Below are positions 7,947 through 17,076 of a stretch of 64,000 bases of DNA, piece by piece. A program made the position numbers and the translations under genes. The stretch spans positions 1 through 64,000 of the forward strand of contig JBGVMW010000037.1 of the NCBI GenBank assembly GCA_045125095.1, read 5' to 3'. The stretch's first letter is position 1; every line of letters starts with the position of its first letter. Source of the stretch: JBGVMW01 sp045125095. GTDB lineage: Bacteria; Bacillota; Clostridia; Lachnospirales; Lachnospiraceae. The notes beneath the pieces are model-generated. The model was not told the DNA's origin. It did no database searches and was given only the letters and a program-made list of their open reading frames with translations.

Positions 7947-9335
7947 ATGTCAGAAATTAAGAATTCAGTAGTAGGTAATGAGGTAAAAAAAGGAATGCAA
8001 ACAATTTCCATAAATAAGTATCTGGGTAATGTTAATGATGATAGTATCTCTCTATATATACCAGTACAGCGTGGAGATAATCAGTGGGTGCCAAGTCAAA
8101 AAGTATTTTTTATTGAGGCTGTGTTAAATAATCTTCCATGCCCACCTATTTTTACTGCGAGATTAAATGGATGTGAAGTAGTTTATGATGGTTTACAAAG
8201 AACAACAGCTCTTAAGGAATACTGCGACAATAAGTTTGCTGTTAATGGAAAATATTATTGTGATTTGAGCGATGAGGAACGAAAGATTTTTGAAGAATAT
8301 GAACTTTATATTAATTTTGCTGGTGATGTTACTGCTGAACAGTTAGCACAGTTGTTTTTAAATCTTAATAATGGGTCAACACTTGGAAAAACTCATAAAC
8401 TTAAGGCTAAGGCTGGCTACGTCAACTCAGAATGGCTTAATAATATGTGTAATAGTGAGCTGATGACAAGGCTTTCAGACTTTACTAAAATGCAAAAGAC
8501 AAATGCAGCAGATATTGAGTGTATTGTTCAGGGAATGATTCTAATTGATGCTTTTCTGAGTGAAAGTAATGAAGAGTCTTATAATTGGAAGAATATTTCC
8601 AGAGACGAGCAGATTCGTTATTGTTCTGAAGTGCTGTCATATAAGTCGACTGAAGAATTGAAAAAGTATCAAGAGGCTATTGAGTATGTAAGTAAGATAA
8701 GTGGGAAAGAAAAGTTTAAGAAGACAATGATTCCAGCAATTATTTTCTTATCAAGAGTTGCCATTATGTCTGGTGTGACTATAGATGAGTTTGATGCATA
8801 TAATATTGACTTAGAGAATAATAAGCCTGCGGCTTACAAGTCAAATATGGGTTCAGGCAATGTTTCAAAGAGTTCAACAACGGGTAGAATAAAAGCTTTG
8901 TTTGACGATTTAAAGCAGCATTATTCAGAGAAGGTGACAATGAATATTGATTTTGAAACCAAATCCAAGAGGGTTACCAAATCTAAGAAAGTAAACTCAA
9001 ACGAGAAAGCAGAACCAGTGGTTGGAGTGACTCCTGCAAGTACAAAGGTTACTGATAGCACTTGTGAAGTAGTAGCCACAGAGATAGTTGAAAATATAGA
9101 AGTGTTAGATAAAGCTGACGTAGTTGGCAACACAGATAATTGTAGCGAGAATAATGTGTCAGCAAGTTCTGATGCTGTAGATGAGATAACAAGTGAACCA
9201 GTTATTGACAATGCAACTGAAGATACTTCATCAGAACCAGCAGTTGTGTCAAGTGATGATAATGCATCTACTTCGTCAGAAGCAGATGCAGAACACCCAA
9301 GTGATGGTTCTGATGGAACAGAGGAAGTTGCATAG
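7947..9335 (+). CDS. DUF262-family protein with acidic Ser-rich tail
   Basis: The start at ATG 7947 follows AAGGAGG. The N-terminal DUF262 domain has PVQRGDNQW and VVYDGLQRTTALKEY (DGxQR motif, residues ~75-90), as in the protein at 3311-4441; the two are diverged paralogs. The family belongs to the ParB-like fold group used in GmrSD-type and other conflict systems. No HNH/DUF1524 domain follows. Instead, the last ~110 residues are a low-complexity tail of Ser, Asp, Glu, Val and Thr. It is the first gene of a run with the 101-aa gene and the type III mod/res pair, so a role linked to restriction is plausible but inferred. Confidence 0.8.
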   Translation: MSEIKNSVVGNEVKKGMQTISINKYLGNVNDDSISLYIPVQRGDNQWVPSQKVFFIEAVLNNLPCPPIFTARLNGCEVVYDGLQRTTALKEYCDNKFAVNGKYYCDLSDEERKIFEEYELYINFAGDVTAEQLAQLFLNLNNGSTLGKTHKLKAKAGYVNSEWLNNMCNSELMTRLSDFTKMQKTNAADIECIVQGMILIDAFLSESNEESYNWKNISRDEQIRYCSEVLSYKSTEELKKYQEAIEYVSKISGKEKFKKTMIPAIIFLSRVAIMSGVTIDEFDAYNIDLENNKPAAYKSNMGSGNVSKSSTTGRIKALFDDLKQHYSEKVTMNIDFETKSKRVTKSKKVNSNEKAEPVVGVTPASTKVTDSTCEVVATEIVENIEVLDKADVVGNTDNCSENNVSASSDAVDEITSEPVIDNATEDTSSEPAVVSSDDNASTSSEADAEHPSDGSDGTEEVA

Positions 9336-9364
9336 ATAAGGTCAATGTAGGAGGAATAATAATC

Positions 9365-9670
9365 ATGAATTTTGGTAATTTTGAGAATTTAGTTAATTAT
9401 GCAATTGGTGGAGAGATGCGTAGAGAAGAAGTATCCTCTATTGTAAGTAGTCTTAAATCTGAAAAGGCACACATTATGAAGTCTTTATTAGCAATGCCAG
9501 AAGGTACAGAACGTAGAAATGCATTCAAGAAGTTGCATGATTTAATGTATGCATTATATAAGTCAAGAGTCTGGGTGGGGAAAGTTAAGCAAGGGGCAGT
9601 GGAAGTAGATTTATTCAGACCAGCAAATGAAATTGCTATCATGGTGTTAACTTATGATTGCAGAAGTTGA
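9365..9670 (+). CDS. Hypothetical protein, 101 aa
   Basis: A good AGGAGGAATAATAATC site precedes ATG 9365. It is a small helical protein (REEVSSIVSSLKSEKAHIMKSL...) without a known domain, membrane span or signal peptide. It lies 29 bp after the DUF262 gene and 99 bp before the mod gene, separated from mod by a palindromic promoter-like region. It could be an accessory of either neighbour. Confidence 0.6.
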   Translation: MNFGNFENLVNYAIGGEMRREEVSSIVSSLKSEKAHIMKSLLAMPEGTERRNAFKKLHDLMYALYKSRVWVGKVKQGAVEVDLFRPANEIAIMVLTYDCRS

Positions 9671-9679
9671 ATGTTTTCA

Positions 9680-9753
9680 TTTCCATTTTGCTTGAAAAAT
9701 GCTATACTAGAATGGATTATGGGTTTTTGTACCCTATCTTCATTCTAGTATAG
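9680..9753 (+). promoter_or_regulatory. Candidate regulated promoter with 13-bp inverted repeat upstream of mod
   Basis: A -10-like TATACT (9703-9708), with a weak -35 (TTTCCA, 9680-9685) 17 bp upstream, lies inside the left arm of a perfect 13-bp inverted repeat. The arms are CTATACTAGAATG (9702-9714) and CATTCTAGTATAG (9741-9753), with an inner GGGT/ACCC pair. The right arm ends two bases before AAAGGAGG of mod. It could be an operator over the promoter or an RNA hairpin masking the ribosome-binding site. Confidence 0.5.
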
Positions 9754-9769
9754 AAAAGGAGGCATTGTG

Positions 9770-11770
9770 ATGGCAAATTTATCTCAACAAAAGCGTGAGC
9801 GTATGCTTGAGTTCTTAAAACAATTGAAGTCTGAGCATACAGATGATGCATCACTAATAGCTCTTAATGAAATAGAGAATGCTCTTATCTCAAAGAAGTA
9901 TGGGTTAGTGTGGGAGCAACATGAGGAGCAAGTAGACGTAATGATGCGTGATAATGTTCCAGTATTTACAGAAGTTCCTGAGAGAGAAATTAAAGGTGAC
10001 CCAGATAGTGAGCAGTATAACTTCTTATTAGAAGGTGACAATCTTCATAGCCTTAAGTTGCTGGAGAAAACTCATCGTGGTCGTATAGATGTGATTTACA
10101 TTGACCCACCATATAATAGAGGGAAAAATGATTTTGTATATGATGACAAGTTTGTTGATGCTGAGGATAGTTTTAAGCATAGTAAATGGTTGTCATTTAT
10201 GTCTGAAAGACTTTCAATTGCTAAAAATTTGCTAAGTACAGAAGGTGTAATTTTTATCTCAATAGATGATAATGAACAGTCACAGCTAAAGGTTTTATGT
10301 GATGAGATATTTGATGCATCAAATTGTCTTGGAGTAATAATTCAAAATAAACAGAATTCAAAGAATGACACTATTAATATTCAAAGAAATCATGAGTATA
10401 TCTTAGCATATAGAAGACAATGTAATTATATTAGTGCTACAAAGGTAAAGCCAAGTTTATTAAACTCTTTTGTAAGTAAAAAAAAGATTTTAGTTGAGAA
10501 TAACGAGTATTATTATTTAAATGATTCTATTACTACGAGAGGCGAGGGAGGAACATTAAGTAAGCGTAAAAATCTAGGATATACCGTGTACTATAATCCT
10601 ACTACTGGTGAGAAACTTGGAGTAATGGATTATGATATTGAAAAGGCACTAATTTCAGATGATGAAGATGAGGTTTATTCTACACGGAGTGATTTACTTG
10701 AGCAGGGCTTTGTTGCAATTAGACCGCCTAGAGTAAGGGGGCATTTAGGATGTTGGACATGGGAATTGAAAAAGTTTAATTCTGAGTCACACAACATTGC
10801 AATAGTGAAGAATTCTAGAGAAGAGAGGTATTCTGTTAAGAAACGCACTTTTGTATCTCAAGATGATGTGTACGAAGAAGATGGAAAATTGTTTTATGAT
10901 TTTTATACGACAGCAAACTCAAGAAGTATTATAGAGTTTTCTACAAACGATGGTAGTACAGAACTTACCAATATATTAGGAGAAAGTGGTTTGTTTGATA
11001 ATCCTAAAAATGTAGAGATGATAAAGTACTTGATAAGATTAGTTCCAAATAAGAATGCTATTGTTTTAGATTTCTTCGCAGGTTCTGGAACAACTGCACA
11101 AGCAGTTTTTGAACTGAATAAGCAGGATAGGGGTAAGAGAAAGGTTATTCTTTGTACTAATAATCAAAATCAGATATGTGAGACTATAACTTATGAGCGA
11201 GTTAAAAAAAGAATAGAAGGATACAGCTTTGATGGTAAAAAGACTGAAATAATATATCGACGTAAGATTGATATGAATGATATATATAATTCTGATGTAA
11301 TTTCAGAAGATATAAGAATTGCTGAAGAACGATTTAATGAGGATGAAATCAGCTTTGATATTTGTATAGAAGATTCAGAAGTGGTTTTTAAATCATTAGT
11401 AGATGGAAGTGAAAAAGTTAATGGTATTCCAGCTAATCTGAAGTATTATAAAACTGATTTTATTCCAAAGGTTTCAGACAAGGAAGATTATTCAGTAACT
11501 GATGAATTGCTTAAGCACATTAAAGAAATGATTCAGTTGGAAAATGGTATCAATGTAGATGGCGAGAATTATCTTATTATCTTGACAGATGACGATGCTG
11601 ATGAGTTGGAAAAGCATCCAGATATTGTAGAAAAGTGCAAAGGTATATACATTTCAAATGATGTATTTTTGACTTCATCTCAAGAAAAATTATTCTCGGG
11701 GGTATGCTTGAAGCAGATTCCAGACTATTACTTTGAAGATGAGTTAAGGGAGGTGCATGAAATATGGTAA
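9770..11770 (+). CDS. mod: Type III restriction-modification system, modification methylase subunit
   Basis: Beta-class DNA methyltransferase: catalytic motif IV IDPPYN at about residues 110-116 precedes the AdoMet-binding motif I FFAGSGTT at about residue 435. This order is typical of type III Mod N6-adenine methylases. Length 666 aa is normal for Mod. The central ~250 residues between the motifs should hold the target-recognition domain. The start was placed at ATG 9770, 7 bp after AAAGGAGG; GTG 9767 is too close. The res gene overlaps its end by 7 bp. Mod methylates one strand of an asymmetric site and gives the complex its specificity. Confidence 0.92.
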   Translation: MANLSQQKRERMLEFLKQLKSEHTDDASLIALNEIENALISKKYGLVWEQHEEQVDVMMRDNVPVFTEVPEREIKGDPDSEQYNFLLEGDNLHSLKLLEKTHRGRIDVIYIDPPYNRGKNDFVYDDKFVDAEDSFKHSKWLSFMSERLSIAKNLLSTEGVIFISIDDNEQSQLKVLCDEIFDASNCLGVIIQNKQNSKNDTINIQRNHEYILAYRRQCNYISATKVKPSLLNSFVSKKKILVENNEYYYLNDSITTRGEGGTLSKRKNLGYTVYYNPTTGEKLGVMDYDIEKALISDDEDEVYSTRSDLLEQGFVAIRPPRVRGHLGCWTWELKKFNSESHNIAIVKNSREERYSVKKRTFVSQDDVYEEDGKLFYDFYTTANSRSIIEFSTNDGSTELTNILGESGLFDNPKNVEMIKYLIRLVPNKNAIVLDFFAGSGTTAQAVFELNKQDRGKRKVILCTNNQNQICETITYERVKKRIEGYSFDGKKTEIIYRRKIDMNDIYNSDVISEDIRIAEERFNEDEISFDICIEDSEVVFKSLVDGSEKVNGIPANLKYYKTDFIPKVSDKEDYSVTDELLKHIKEMIQLENGINVDGENYLIILTDDDADELEKHPDIVEKCKGIYISNDVFLTSSQEKLFSGVCLKQIPDYYFEDELREVHEIW

Positions 11771-13977
11771 TTCTTCCTAATGGGTTATTTGATTTTCAAG
11801 ACAAAGCTGTACAGTTTCTGCTCACAACTACATCAAGTTCTACATCGAAGAATACGATTGTGGTAAAGGCTCCAACAGGTGCTGGAAAAACAGTAATGTT
11901 AATTTCATTTATTGATGAATACTTGAATAATTATCCAAAGACAGCATTTATCTGGCTCTGCCCAGGTAAGGGAAATCTTGAGGAGCAGAGTAGAGAACGT
12001 ATGAAGGCAATATGCCCTACAAGACCTACTAGAAATTTATTTGATGCTCTTACTTCTGGGTTTGAGGAGAAAAGTACAACTTTCATTAACTGGGAGCTTG
12101 TTACTAAGAAAGGTAATACTGCTATCAGAGACTCAGAACGCAAGAATTTGTTTGAACGTATTGATGAAGCTCGTAGAAATGGAATTCAGTTTATCTGTAT
12201 AATCGATGAGGAGCATTCAAATAATACATCTAAGGCTTCGGCTATTATAGATGCATTTATTGCAAAACATATTATACGTGTATCAGCAACTACAACTCAG
12301 AACAAAAGTTATGAGTTTTATGAAATTGATGAGCAGGATGTAATCGATGAAGGTTTGATTACAAAGGCAATTAGTGTAAATGAAGGTATTGCTGATGGTA
12401 GTGATGCAGATGATGATACATTGATTGAGCTTGCAGACAAGAAAAGGCAGTCTATTGCAAAGGCATATTCTGATTTGCACAAAGATATAAGACCACTTGT
12501 ATTAATTCAGTTTCCAAGTGGTCAGCCAGAACGTATTGAGCTGGTAGAGAAAAAGCTGGCAGATATGGGGTACACTTACGATAATGGCATGGTTGCCAAG
12601 TGGATGTCTGAAGATAAGAAAGACCTAACTGATGATATTACTGCTAATAATGGTTCTCCTGTTTTTCTCTTGATGAAGCAAGCTATTTCAACAGGATGGG
12701 ATTGTCCTAGAGCGAAGATTCTTGTAAAACTTCGTGAAGGTGGAACAGAGACGTTTCAGATTCAGACCGTTGGTCGAATACGAAGAATGCCAGAGCAATG
12801 TCATTATGAAATTAATGAGTTGGACTATTGTTATGTATACACTTTTGATGAGGAATATAAAGCTGGGTTACTTGCCAGTATAGATAAAGCGTATGTATCG
12901 CATCGACTATTCTTGAAAGATAAGTGCAAAGTTTTTACCTTAGATAAGGAACTGGCAAATCTTGACTTTGCTGGAATATCTGAGCGTGAATTATATACAC
13001 GAGTTAGAAAGCATTTTGTTAATACCTATAAGCTGACAGAAGATAAAGCTGGAAATCAGCAAAAATTAGCTGAGTTGGGTGGTTATAGGTTTGATAAGGA
13101 AATGCTTGGAAAGACTTTGGTAGGTGTATTTGCAGAAACAGATTCTCTTGTTAAGGATAATCAGAACTATTATAGAATAACTCGCACAGAGATTGATACG
13201 CATAAACATGGTATTTATCTGCTCCATTATATAGATGAATTAAAGACAATGTTAGGGGTAAAGACTAATATTGTTAAGGTGATTCTTGAGAGATTGTTCC
13301 GTAGTAAGGGAGATAACAAACATAAACTGTTGGCTCTTAATACTTCTGATTTTTATGCTTTTATTATTAATAATGATGATAATCTGCGTAGAGACTTTAG
13401 AAATATTGCAGCAGAAGTTGTTGATAATCAAACTAAACTGCCACAAAATGCTAAGAGACTGCCATTTCATATCCCAGAAGAGGATTTTTACAAATATGAT
13501 ATTACAGTTAAGGATGAGGTTGAGTATCTGACAAATGCATATAAGAGCTATACATCGGGGTATTCCACATCCGTTGTTCGTAGTACATCAGAAATGCTTT
13601 TTGAAAGATATTGTGAAGAACATAGGGATAAGATTGATTGGGTATATAAGAATGGTGACTCAGGTCAACAGTATTTTTCTATTTTATATATGACGGCATC
13701 ACTTAAGCAGAGATTATTTTATCCAGACTATATCGTAAAATTGCTTGATGGTTCAATATGGATTATTGAGACTAAAGGTGGCGAGTCAAAAGGTAAAGAT
13801 AAGAATATTGATTTGCAAGCACCAAATAAGTTTAGAGCTTTGAAGTCTTATGCTGAAAACCTCAATTTGAATTGGGGGGTTGTAAGAGACAAAGATGGAT
13901 TACTTTATATGAGTAATACAGTATATACAGATGAGATGGGAGAGGCATGGGTATCCCTGAAAAATATTTTTATATAG
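11764..13977 (+). CDS. res: Type III restriction-modification system, restriction (Res) subunit
   Basis: Superfamily 2 helicase with Walker A KAPTGAGKT (residues ~35-43), Walker B-type DEEH (IIDEEHS, ~146), SATTTQ (motif III-like) and a helicase C-terminal part with QTVGRIRRMP (motif VI, ~340). The C-terminus holds a PD-(D/E)xK nuclease: YPDYIVKLLDGSIWIIETKG (~651-670). It forms the ATP-dependent cleavage complex with Mod, cutting unmodified DNA between head-to-head sites. Length 737 aa is at the short end for Res, but all key motifs are present, so the system looks intact. It is followed by a terminator. Confidence 0.92.
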   Translation: MVILPNGLFDFQDKAVQFLLTTTSSSTSKNTIVVKAPTGAGKTVMLISFIDEYLNNYPKTAFIWLCPGKGNLEEQSRERMKAICPTRPTRNLFDALTSGFEEKSTTFINWELVTKKGNTAIRDSERKNLFERIDEARRNGIQFICIIDEEHSNNTSKASAIIDAFIAKHIIRVSATTTQNKSYEFYEIDEQDVIDEGLITKAISVNEGIADGSDADDDTLIELADKKRQSIAKAYSDLHKDIRPLVLIQFPSGQPERIELVEKKLADMGYTYDNGMVAKWMSEDKKDLTDDITANNGSPVFLLMKQAISTGWDCPRAKILVKLREGGTETFQIQTVGRIRRMPEQCHYEINELDYCYVYTFDEEYKAGLLASIDKAYVSHRLFLKDKCKVFTLDKELANLDFAGISERELYTRVRKHFVNTYKLTEDKAGNQQKLAELGGYRFDKEMLGKTLVGVFAETDSLVKDNQNYYRITRTEIDTHKHGIYLLHYIDELKTMLGVKTNIVKVILERLFRSKGDNKHKLLALNTSDFYAFIINNDDNLRRDFRNIAAEVVDNQTKLPQNAKRLPFHIPEEDFYKYDITVKDEVEYLTNAYKSYTSGYSTSVVRSTSEMLFERYCEEHRDKIDWVYKNGDSGQQYFSILYMTASLKQRLFYPDYIVKLLDGSIWIIETKGGESKGKDKNIDLQAPNKFRALKSYAENLNLNWGVVRDKDGLLYMSNTVYTDEMGEAWVSLKNIFI

Positions 13978-13986
13978 TTGCTTATG

Positions 13987-14020
13987 GAGTTCAGCGATTT
14001 TGCTGGACTCTTTCTTTTTA
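13987..14020 (+). terminator. Rho-independent terminator after res
   Basis: GAGTTCAGC (13987-13995) pairs with GCTGGACTC (14002-14010) with one G-U pair, followed by TTTCTTTTT. Confidence 0.8.
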
Positions 14021-14873
14021 TCTGTTCTGAATTGAAAAGAGTTAAAACTTATTTGATTCAATTTCTTCTATTTCTGTCTTGAGCAATTCTTATTTTGTTC
14101 TGATGTAAATACTGATTTGTTTTCATCTAAGTGAGTTTGAATTGATGCATTCTTATGGTGTTTGCAGAAAAACTTCTGTGTTTGAACACATTCTGCTTTG
14201 CTTAAAGTCATTATGGTGTGAATGAATTTGTTCTGATTAACTGATTCGCTTGCCAGTCTGTAACAAAGCTTTTTTATATTGAAGTTACTAAAATTTATAA
14301 AGTGTAAGTTTGATTAACGCAATTTATCAAAAAATTTGAGAAAAATTTGATTAAAAATTTTTTGTAACGTATGGCTATTGGCTAAATAAATTTTTTACAA
14401 TTATGTCTATTTTTTAGGATTTATCGTTGAAATTCCTGTGTTTGGAGCGTTTTAGGAGAATTATTTGATTAAATTTTTGCTTGGTTTTGTTTTTTCATTA
14501 TGTATATAGTAGAAACTCATTTGTTTTAAGCTGTTCTGAAGAAATGATTTGCAATCACTGGAATTCAGAGGTATAGTACAACACCACAAGCGAGGTCGTT
14601 TATGCTTCAAAAAATGTCGTGACTTTCACAAAGCCTTTATAACGCAATTTACTTGCTTATTGGTAAATAGTTCGACTGGGTTCTGTTTCAGGTCACACAG
14701 CTCAAAATACGGGCTTGAATTTTAAGTCGTAAAATATCTAAAAAAGGACATAGCCTTATTTTATGGGCTTTTCCAAAAGGCTTAAGTCAGTTCGTGTATT
14801 TAGGAAGTGATAATAGCATATTAAGTGCGTTGTTAAACGACCTCTTTGTAAATAGATATTTTGGAGGTGTTGT
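14021..14873. other. Gene-free AT-rich region, ends with a GTCGT-flanked element
   Basis: About 850 bp with stops in all frames and many TTCTG repeats, suggesting decayed DNA. At 14592-14736 it carries GAGGTCGT, ATGTCGT, CAAAATACG and GTCGTAAAAT in the same order as the palindromic element at 5148-5390. This places a similar sequence on each side of the restriction island. No RNA gene was recognised. Confidence 0.45.
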
Positions 14874-15458
14874 ATGAATAAGCGTTGTGTTGCGTTAACT
14901 GAAGAACAATATAAAGAAGCAGTATCTTTACTGCGTACTGGCTTTGAGCTGAATGGAACAAAAGTTAAGCCCAATAACAGAATTGCGACAGTAGCAGTCC
15001 TGCAAGGCACATTGGGATTAAGACTTGGAGATTGCTTGTCACTTAGAATGAGTTCATTTATTAAGGATGGTGATAGGTACAGATTAGATATTGTTGAACA
15101 AAAGACAAAAAAGGCACGTCGATTTACTACTCCAATAGAAGTCTATTCATTTATTCAAAATTATGCTTTGGATTCAGGTATTTCAAAAGAAGCAAGATTA
15201 TTTGATATTACTCCAAGACAGGTTGAAAGGCATCTAAATAAAGTATTTACCAAAATGAATTTGCCTTTACGTCAATATGGTTCACATAGCTTTAGAAAAT
15301 TCTTTATTACTAAAGTGTATCAGGATAACTCCTGCAATATTCAACTTTGTTGCATCCTACTTCAACATTCAAGCGTTAGCATTACACAAAAATATATAGG
15401 TATCAGTCAAAAGAATATAGAAGATGCTTTGGCTAAAACTGTGACTCATTTGGTTTAA
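14874..15458 (+). CDS. Tyrosine recombinase, catalytic domain only (194 aa)
   Basis: The start follows TTTTGGAGGTGTTGT. Catalytic signatures are in order: first Arg in LGLRLGD, HxxR in SHSFRK, the LLQHSS histidine, and the nucleophile Tyr in ITQKYIG. The usual N-terminal arm-binding and SAM-like core-binding domains (about 150 residues) are absent, so it matches only the catalytic half of integrases such as those at 15996 and 18128. Small recombinases of this kind can still act (for example FimB-like or transposon-borne ones). It lies next to the right-hand GTCGT element and may act on it; that is inference. Confidence 0.8.
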   Translation: MNKRCVALTEEQYKEAVSLLRTGFELNGTKVKPNNRIATVAVLQGTLGLRLGDCLSLRMSSFIKDGDRYRLDIVEQKTKKARRFTTPIEVYSFIQNYALDSGISKEARLFDITPRQVERHLNKVFTKMNLPLRQYGSHSFRKFFITKVYQDNSCNIQLCCILLQHSSVSITQKYIGISQKNIEDALAKTVTHLV

Positions 15459-15798
15459 TCTCAGGGGTAGATTGAATATAGTGGATTTCTAAATGTTTTG
15501 ATAGTATATAGAGCTACTGTAAGACTGCAAGATGGTTATTATTATAAAAATATCTATAAATGCTTGAGATTATTAATACTTTTTAGGTAATACTTTCGGA
15601 GTTTTTGGTGTTGCTTATAAGTAAAATCATAATATATGGAGAGTTATAGCCCATATTAACTTAGTCTATTGATTTTGGAGACAGTGTATGAAAGATTATC
15701 TTATTTTTGTTCAAGATTGAGTTTATAAGAGAGTTGCTCTATGAATAGCGATTCTTCTTTTTCGGAAGGATACGTCTATAAATAGGAGGTATTCAGTT
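15459..15798. other. Gene-free leader region of the first integrase module
   Basis: No ORF longer than about 10 codons. A hairpin at 15730-15757 (AGAGTTGCT with AGCGATTCT, two G-U pairs) followed by TCTTTTTC looks like a terminator or attenuator 34 bp before the ribosome-binding site of the excisionase-like gene. Nothing else is recognisable. Confidence 0.4.
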
Positions 15799-15996
15799 AT
15801 GTCGAATACAGTTTTTTTCAATGTTAATGATGTTATGGAGTTGCTAGGGGTATCGAGAGCGTATGCCTACAGGATTATCAAATCACTTAATAATGAGTTA
15901 GTTAAGAGTGGATATATGGTAATTAGTGGTAAAATCCCTAGAGTTTATCTGTTGGAGCGTTATTATGCTCTTGACCAGAAAGGTGGTGATGAATAA
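15799..15996 (+). CDS. Excisionase-like helix-turn-helix protein, module 1
   Basis: A 65-aa protein with a helix-turn-helix (VNDVMELLGVSRAYAYRIIKSL) followed by a small wing-like segment. Size, position directly before an integrase, and one-base overlap of its stop with the integrase ATG (TAATG) indicate a recombination directionality factor. GGAGGT precedes the start. It is a paralog of the protein at 17925-18116, with the same order of HTH, SLNNEL/ELNSEL and SGxxxRxY segments. Such proteins bend attachment-site DNA for excision and may also repress transcription. Confidence 0.75.
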   Translation: MSNTVFFNVNDVMELLGVSRAYAYRIIKSLNNELVKSGYMVISGKIPRVYLLERYYALDQKGGDE

Positions 15997-17075
15997 TGGC
16001 TAAATCAGTACCATGTGTTCATAAAGACCCTAAAAGTGGATTGTGGTATGTTCAGTTCAGATATAAAAATAAGCGTGGTAAGTCTTGCCGAAAGAAAAAG
16101 TGTGGATTTAAGACGCAAACTGAAGCCAAGAACTGGATGGCAGAGTTCAAGAAACTTGCATTGCGTTCAGATGATATTTCTTTTGAAAGTCTTGTAAAGG
16201 TGTATTTTGATAGTGTTGAAGTCAAAGTGAAAGACAGCACTATGGAAACTAAGACACATATAGTGTATATGCATATCCTGCCATTTTTTAAAGAGTACAA
16301 TTTGAAAGAGATAGATGCAGATTTAATTGAAGAGTGGCAATTGGAAATTATAAAGTCTAATCAATTTTCAGACACATATTTATATACAATTCAAGCTCAG
16401 CTAAATGCAATATTGAATTATGCTTTTAAGAAAAATTACATTTCAGATAATATAGTTAAGCGAATTACTAATATGGGAAATTCCAAAGCTAGTGAAATGC
16501 TGATTTGGGAGCTTGAAGAGTATAATCAATTTATGAAGTATGCAGTGCAGTATCCAGAATTATATTATCCTATATTACTTATGTACTGGTCAGGAATCAG
16601 ATTAGGAGAGATGATGGCTTTGAAAATTAGTAGTATAGATTTTGTAGTAGGTACATTATTTGTTAAGCAGACTTATTATAGAAAGAGAAGAGAAGATAAA
16701 TATACTACAACTAAAACTGACAATAGTTTTAGAATTATAAAACTTCCTCAGTTTGTTTTAGAGGAAATGCAAGAGTATGTTAATAGTTTGTATGGTAGAT
16801 TTCCTGACGATAAGTTGTTTTACAGAAGTAAAGGATTCTACGAGAAGAAGTTCCCAATGGTTGCTAACTTGGCTGGGGTAAAGACTATTAGAATTCATGA
16901 TTTGCGTCATAGTCATGCAAGTAATCTTATTGGCATGGGAGTTGATATAGCTACAGTTGCAGACAGACTGGGGGATACTATAAAAACTGTGTCAAACACT
17001 TATGTTCATGCGATTGAGAAGAATAAGAAAGATGTTGCTAATCGTTTAGATGATTTTTATGCAAAAGGAGATTGA
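15996..17075 (+). CDS. int: Tyrosine recombinase / integrase, module 1
   Basis: Full-length (359 aa) phage-type integrase. The N-terminal arm-binding domain (residues ~1-55, with KSGLWYVQFRYKNKRGKS) is followed by a SAM-like core-binding domain (~60-150). The catalytic domain has SGIRLGEM (first Arg), RIHDLRHSHAS (HxxR) and SNTYVHA (nucleophile Tyr). It overlaps the upstream excisionase by 1 bp and lies 2 bp from the MobC-like gene. It catalyses site-specific integration and excision of the element; the attachment site was not identified. Paralogous to the integrase at 18128. Confidence 0.9.
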   Translation: MAKSVPCVHKDPKSGLWYVQFRYKNKRGKSCRKKKCGFKTQTEAKNWMAEFKKLALRSDDISFESLVKVYFDSVEVKVKDSTMETKTHIVYMHILPFFKEYNLKEIDADLIEEWQLEIIKSNQFSDTYLYTIQAQLNAILNYAFKKNYISDNIVKRITNMGNSKASEMLIWELEEYNQFMKYAVQYPELYYPILLMYWSGIRLGEMMALKISSIDFVVGTLFVKQTYYRKRREDKYTTTKTDNSFRIIKLPQFVLEEMQEYVNSLYGRFPDDKLFYRSKGFYEKKFPMVANLAGVKTIRIHDLRHSHASNLIGMGVDIATVADRLGDTIKTVSNTYVHAIEKNKKDVANRLDDFYAKGD

Positions 17076-17076
17076 T

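Noticed and set aside
8921..9211. 96-aa minus-strand frame opposite the DUF262 tail
   Set aside because: It exists only because the acidic Ser/Thr/Val codons on the + strand leave the opposite frame open; no ribosome-binding site and no plausible protein.
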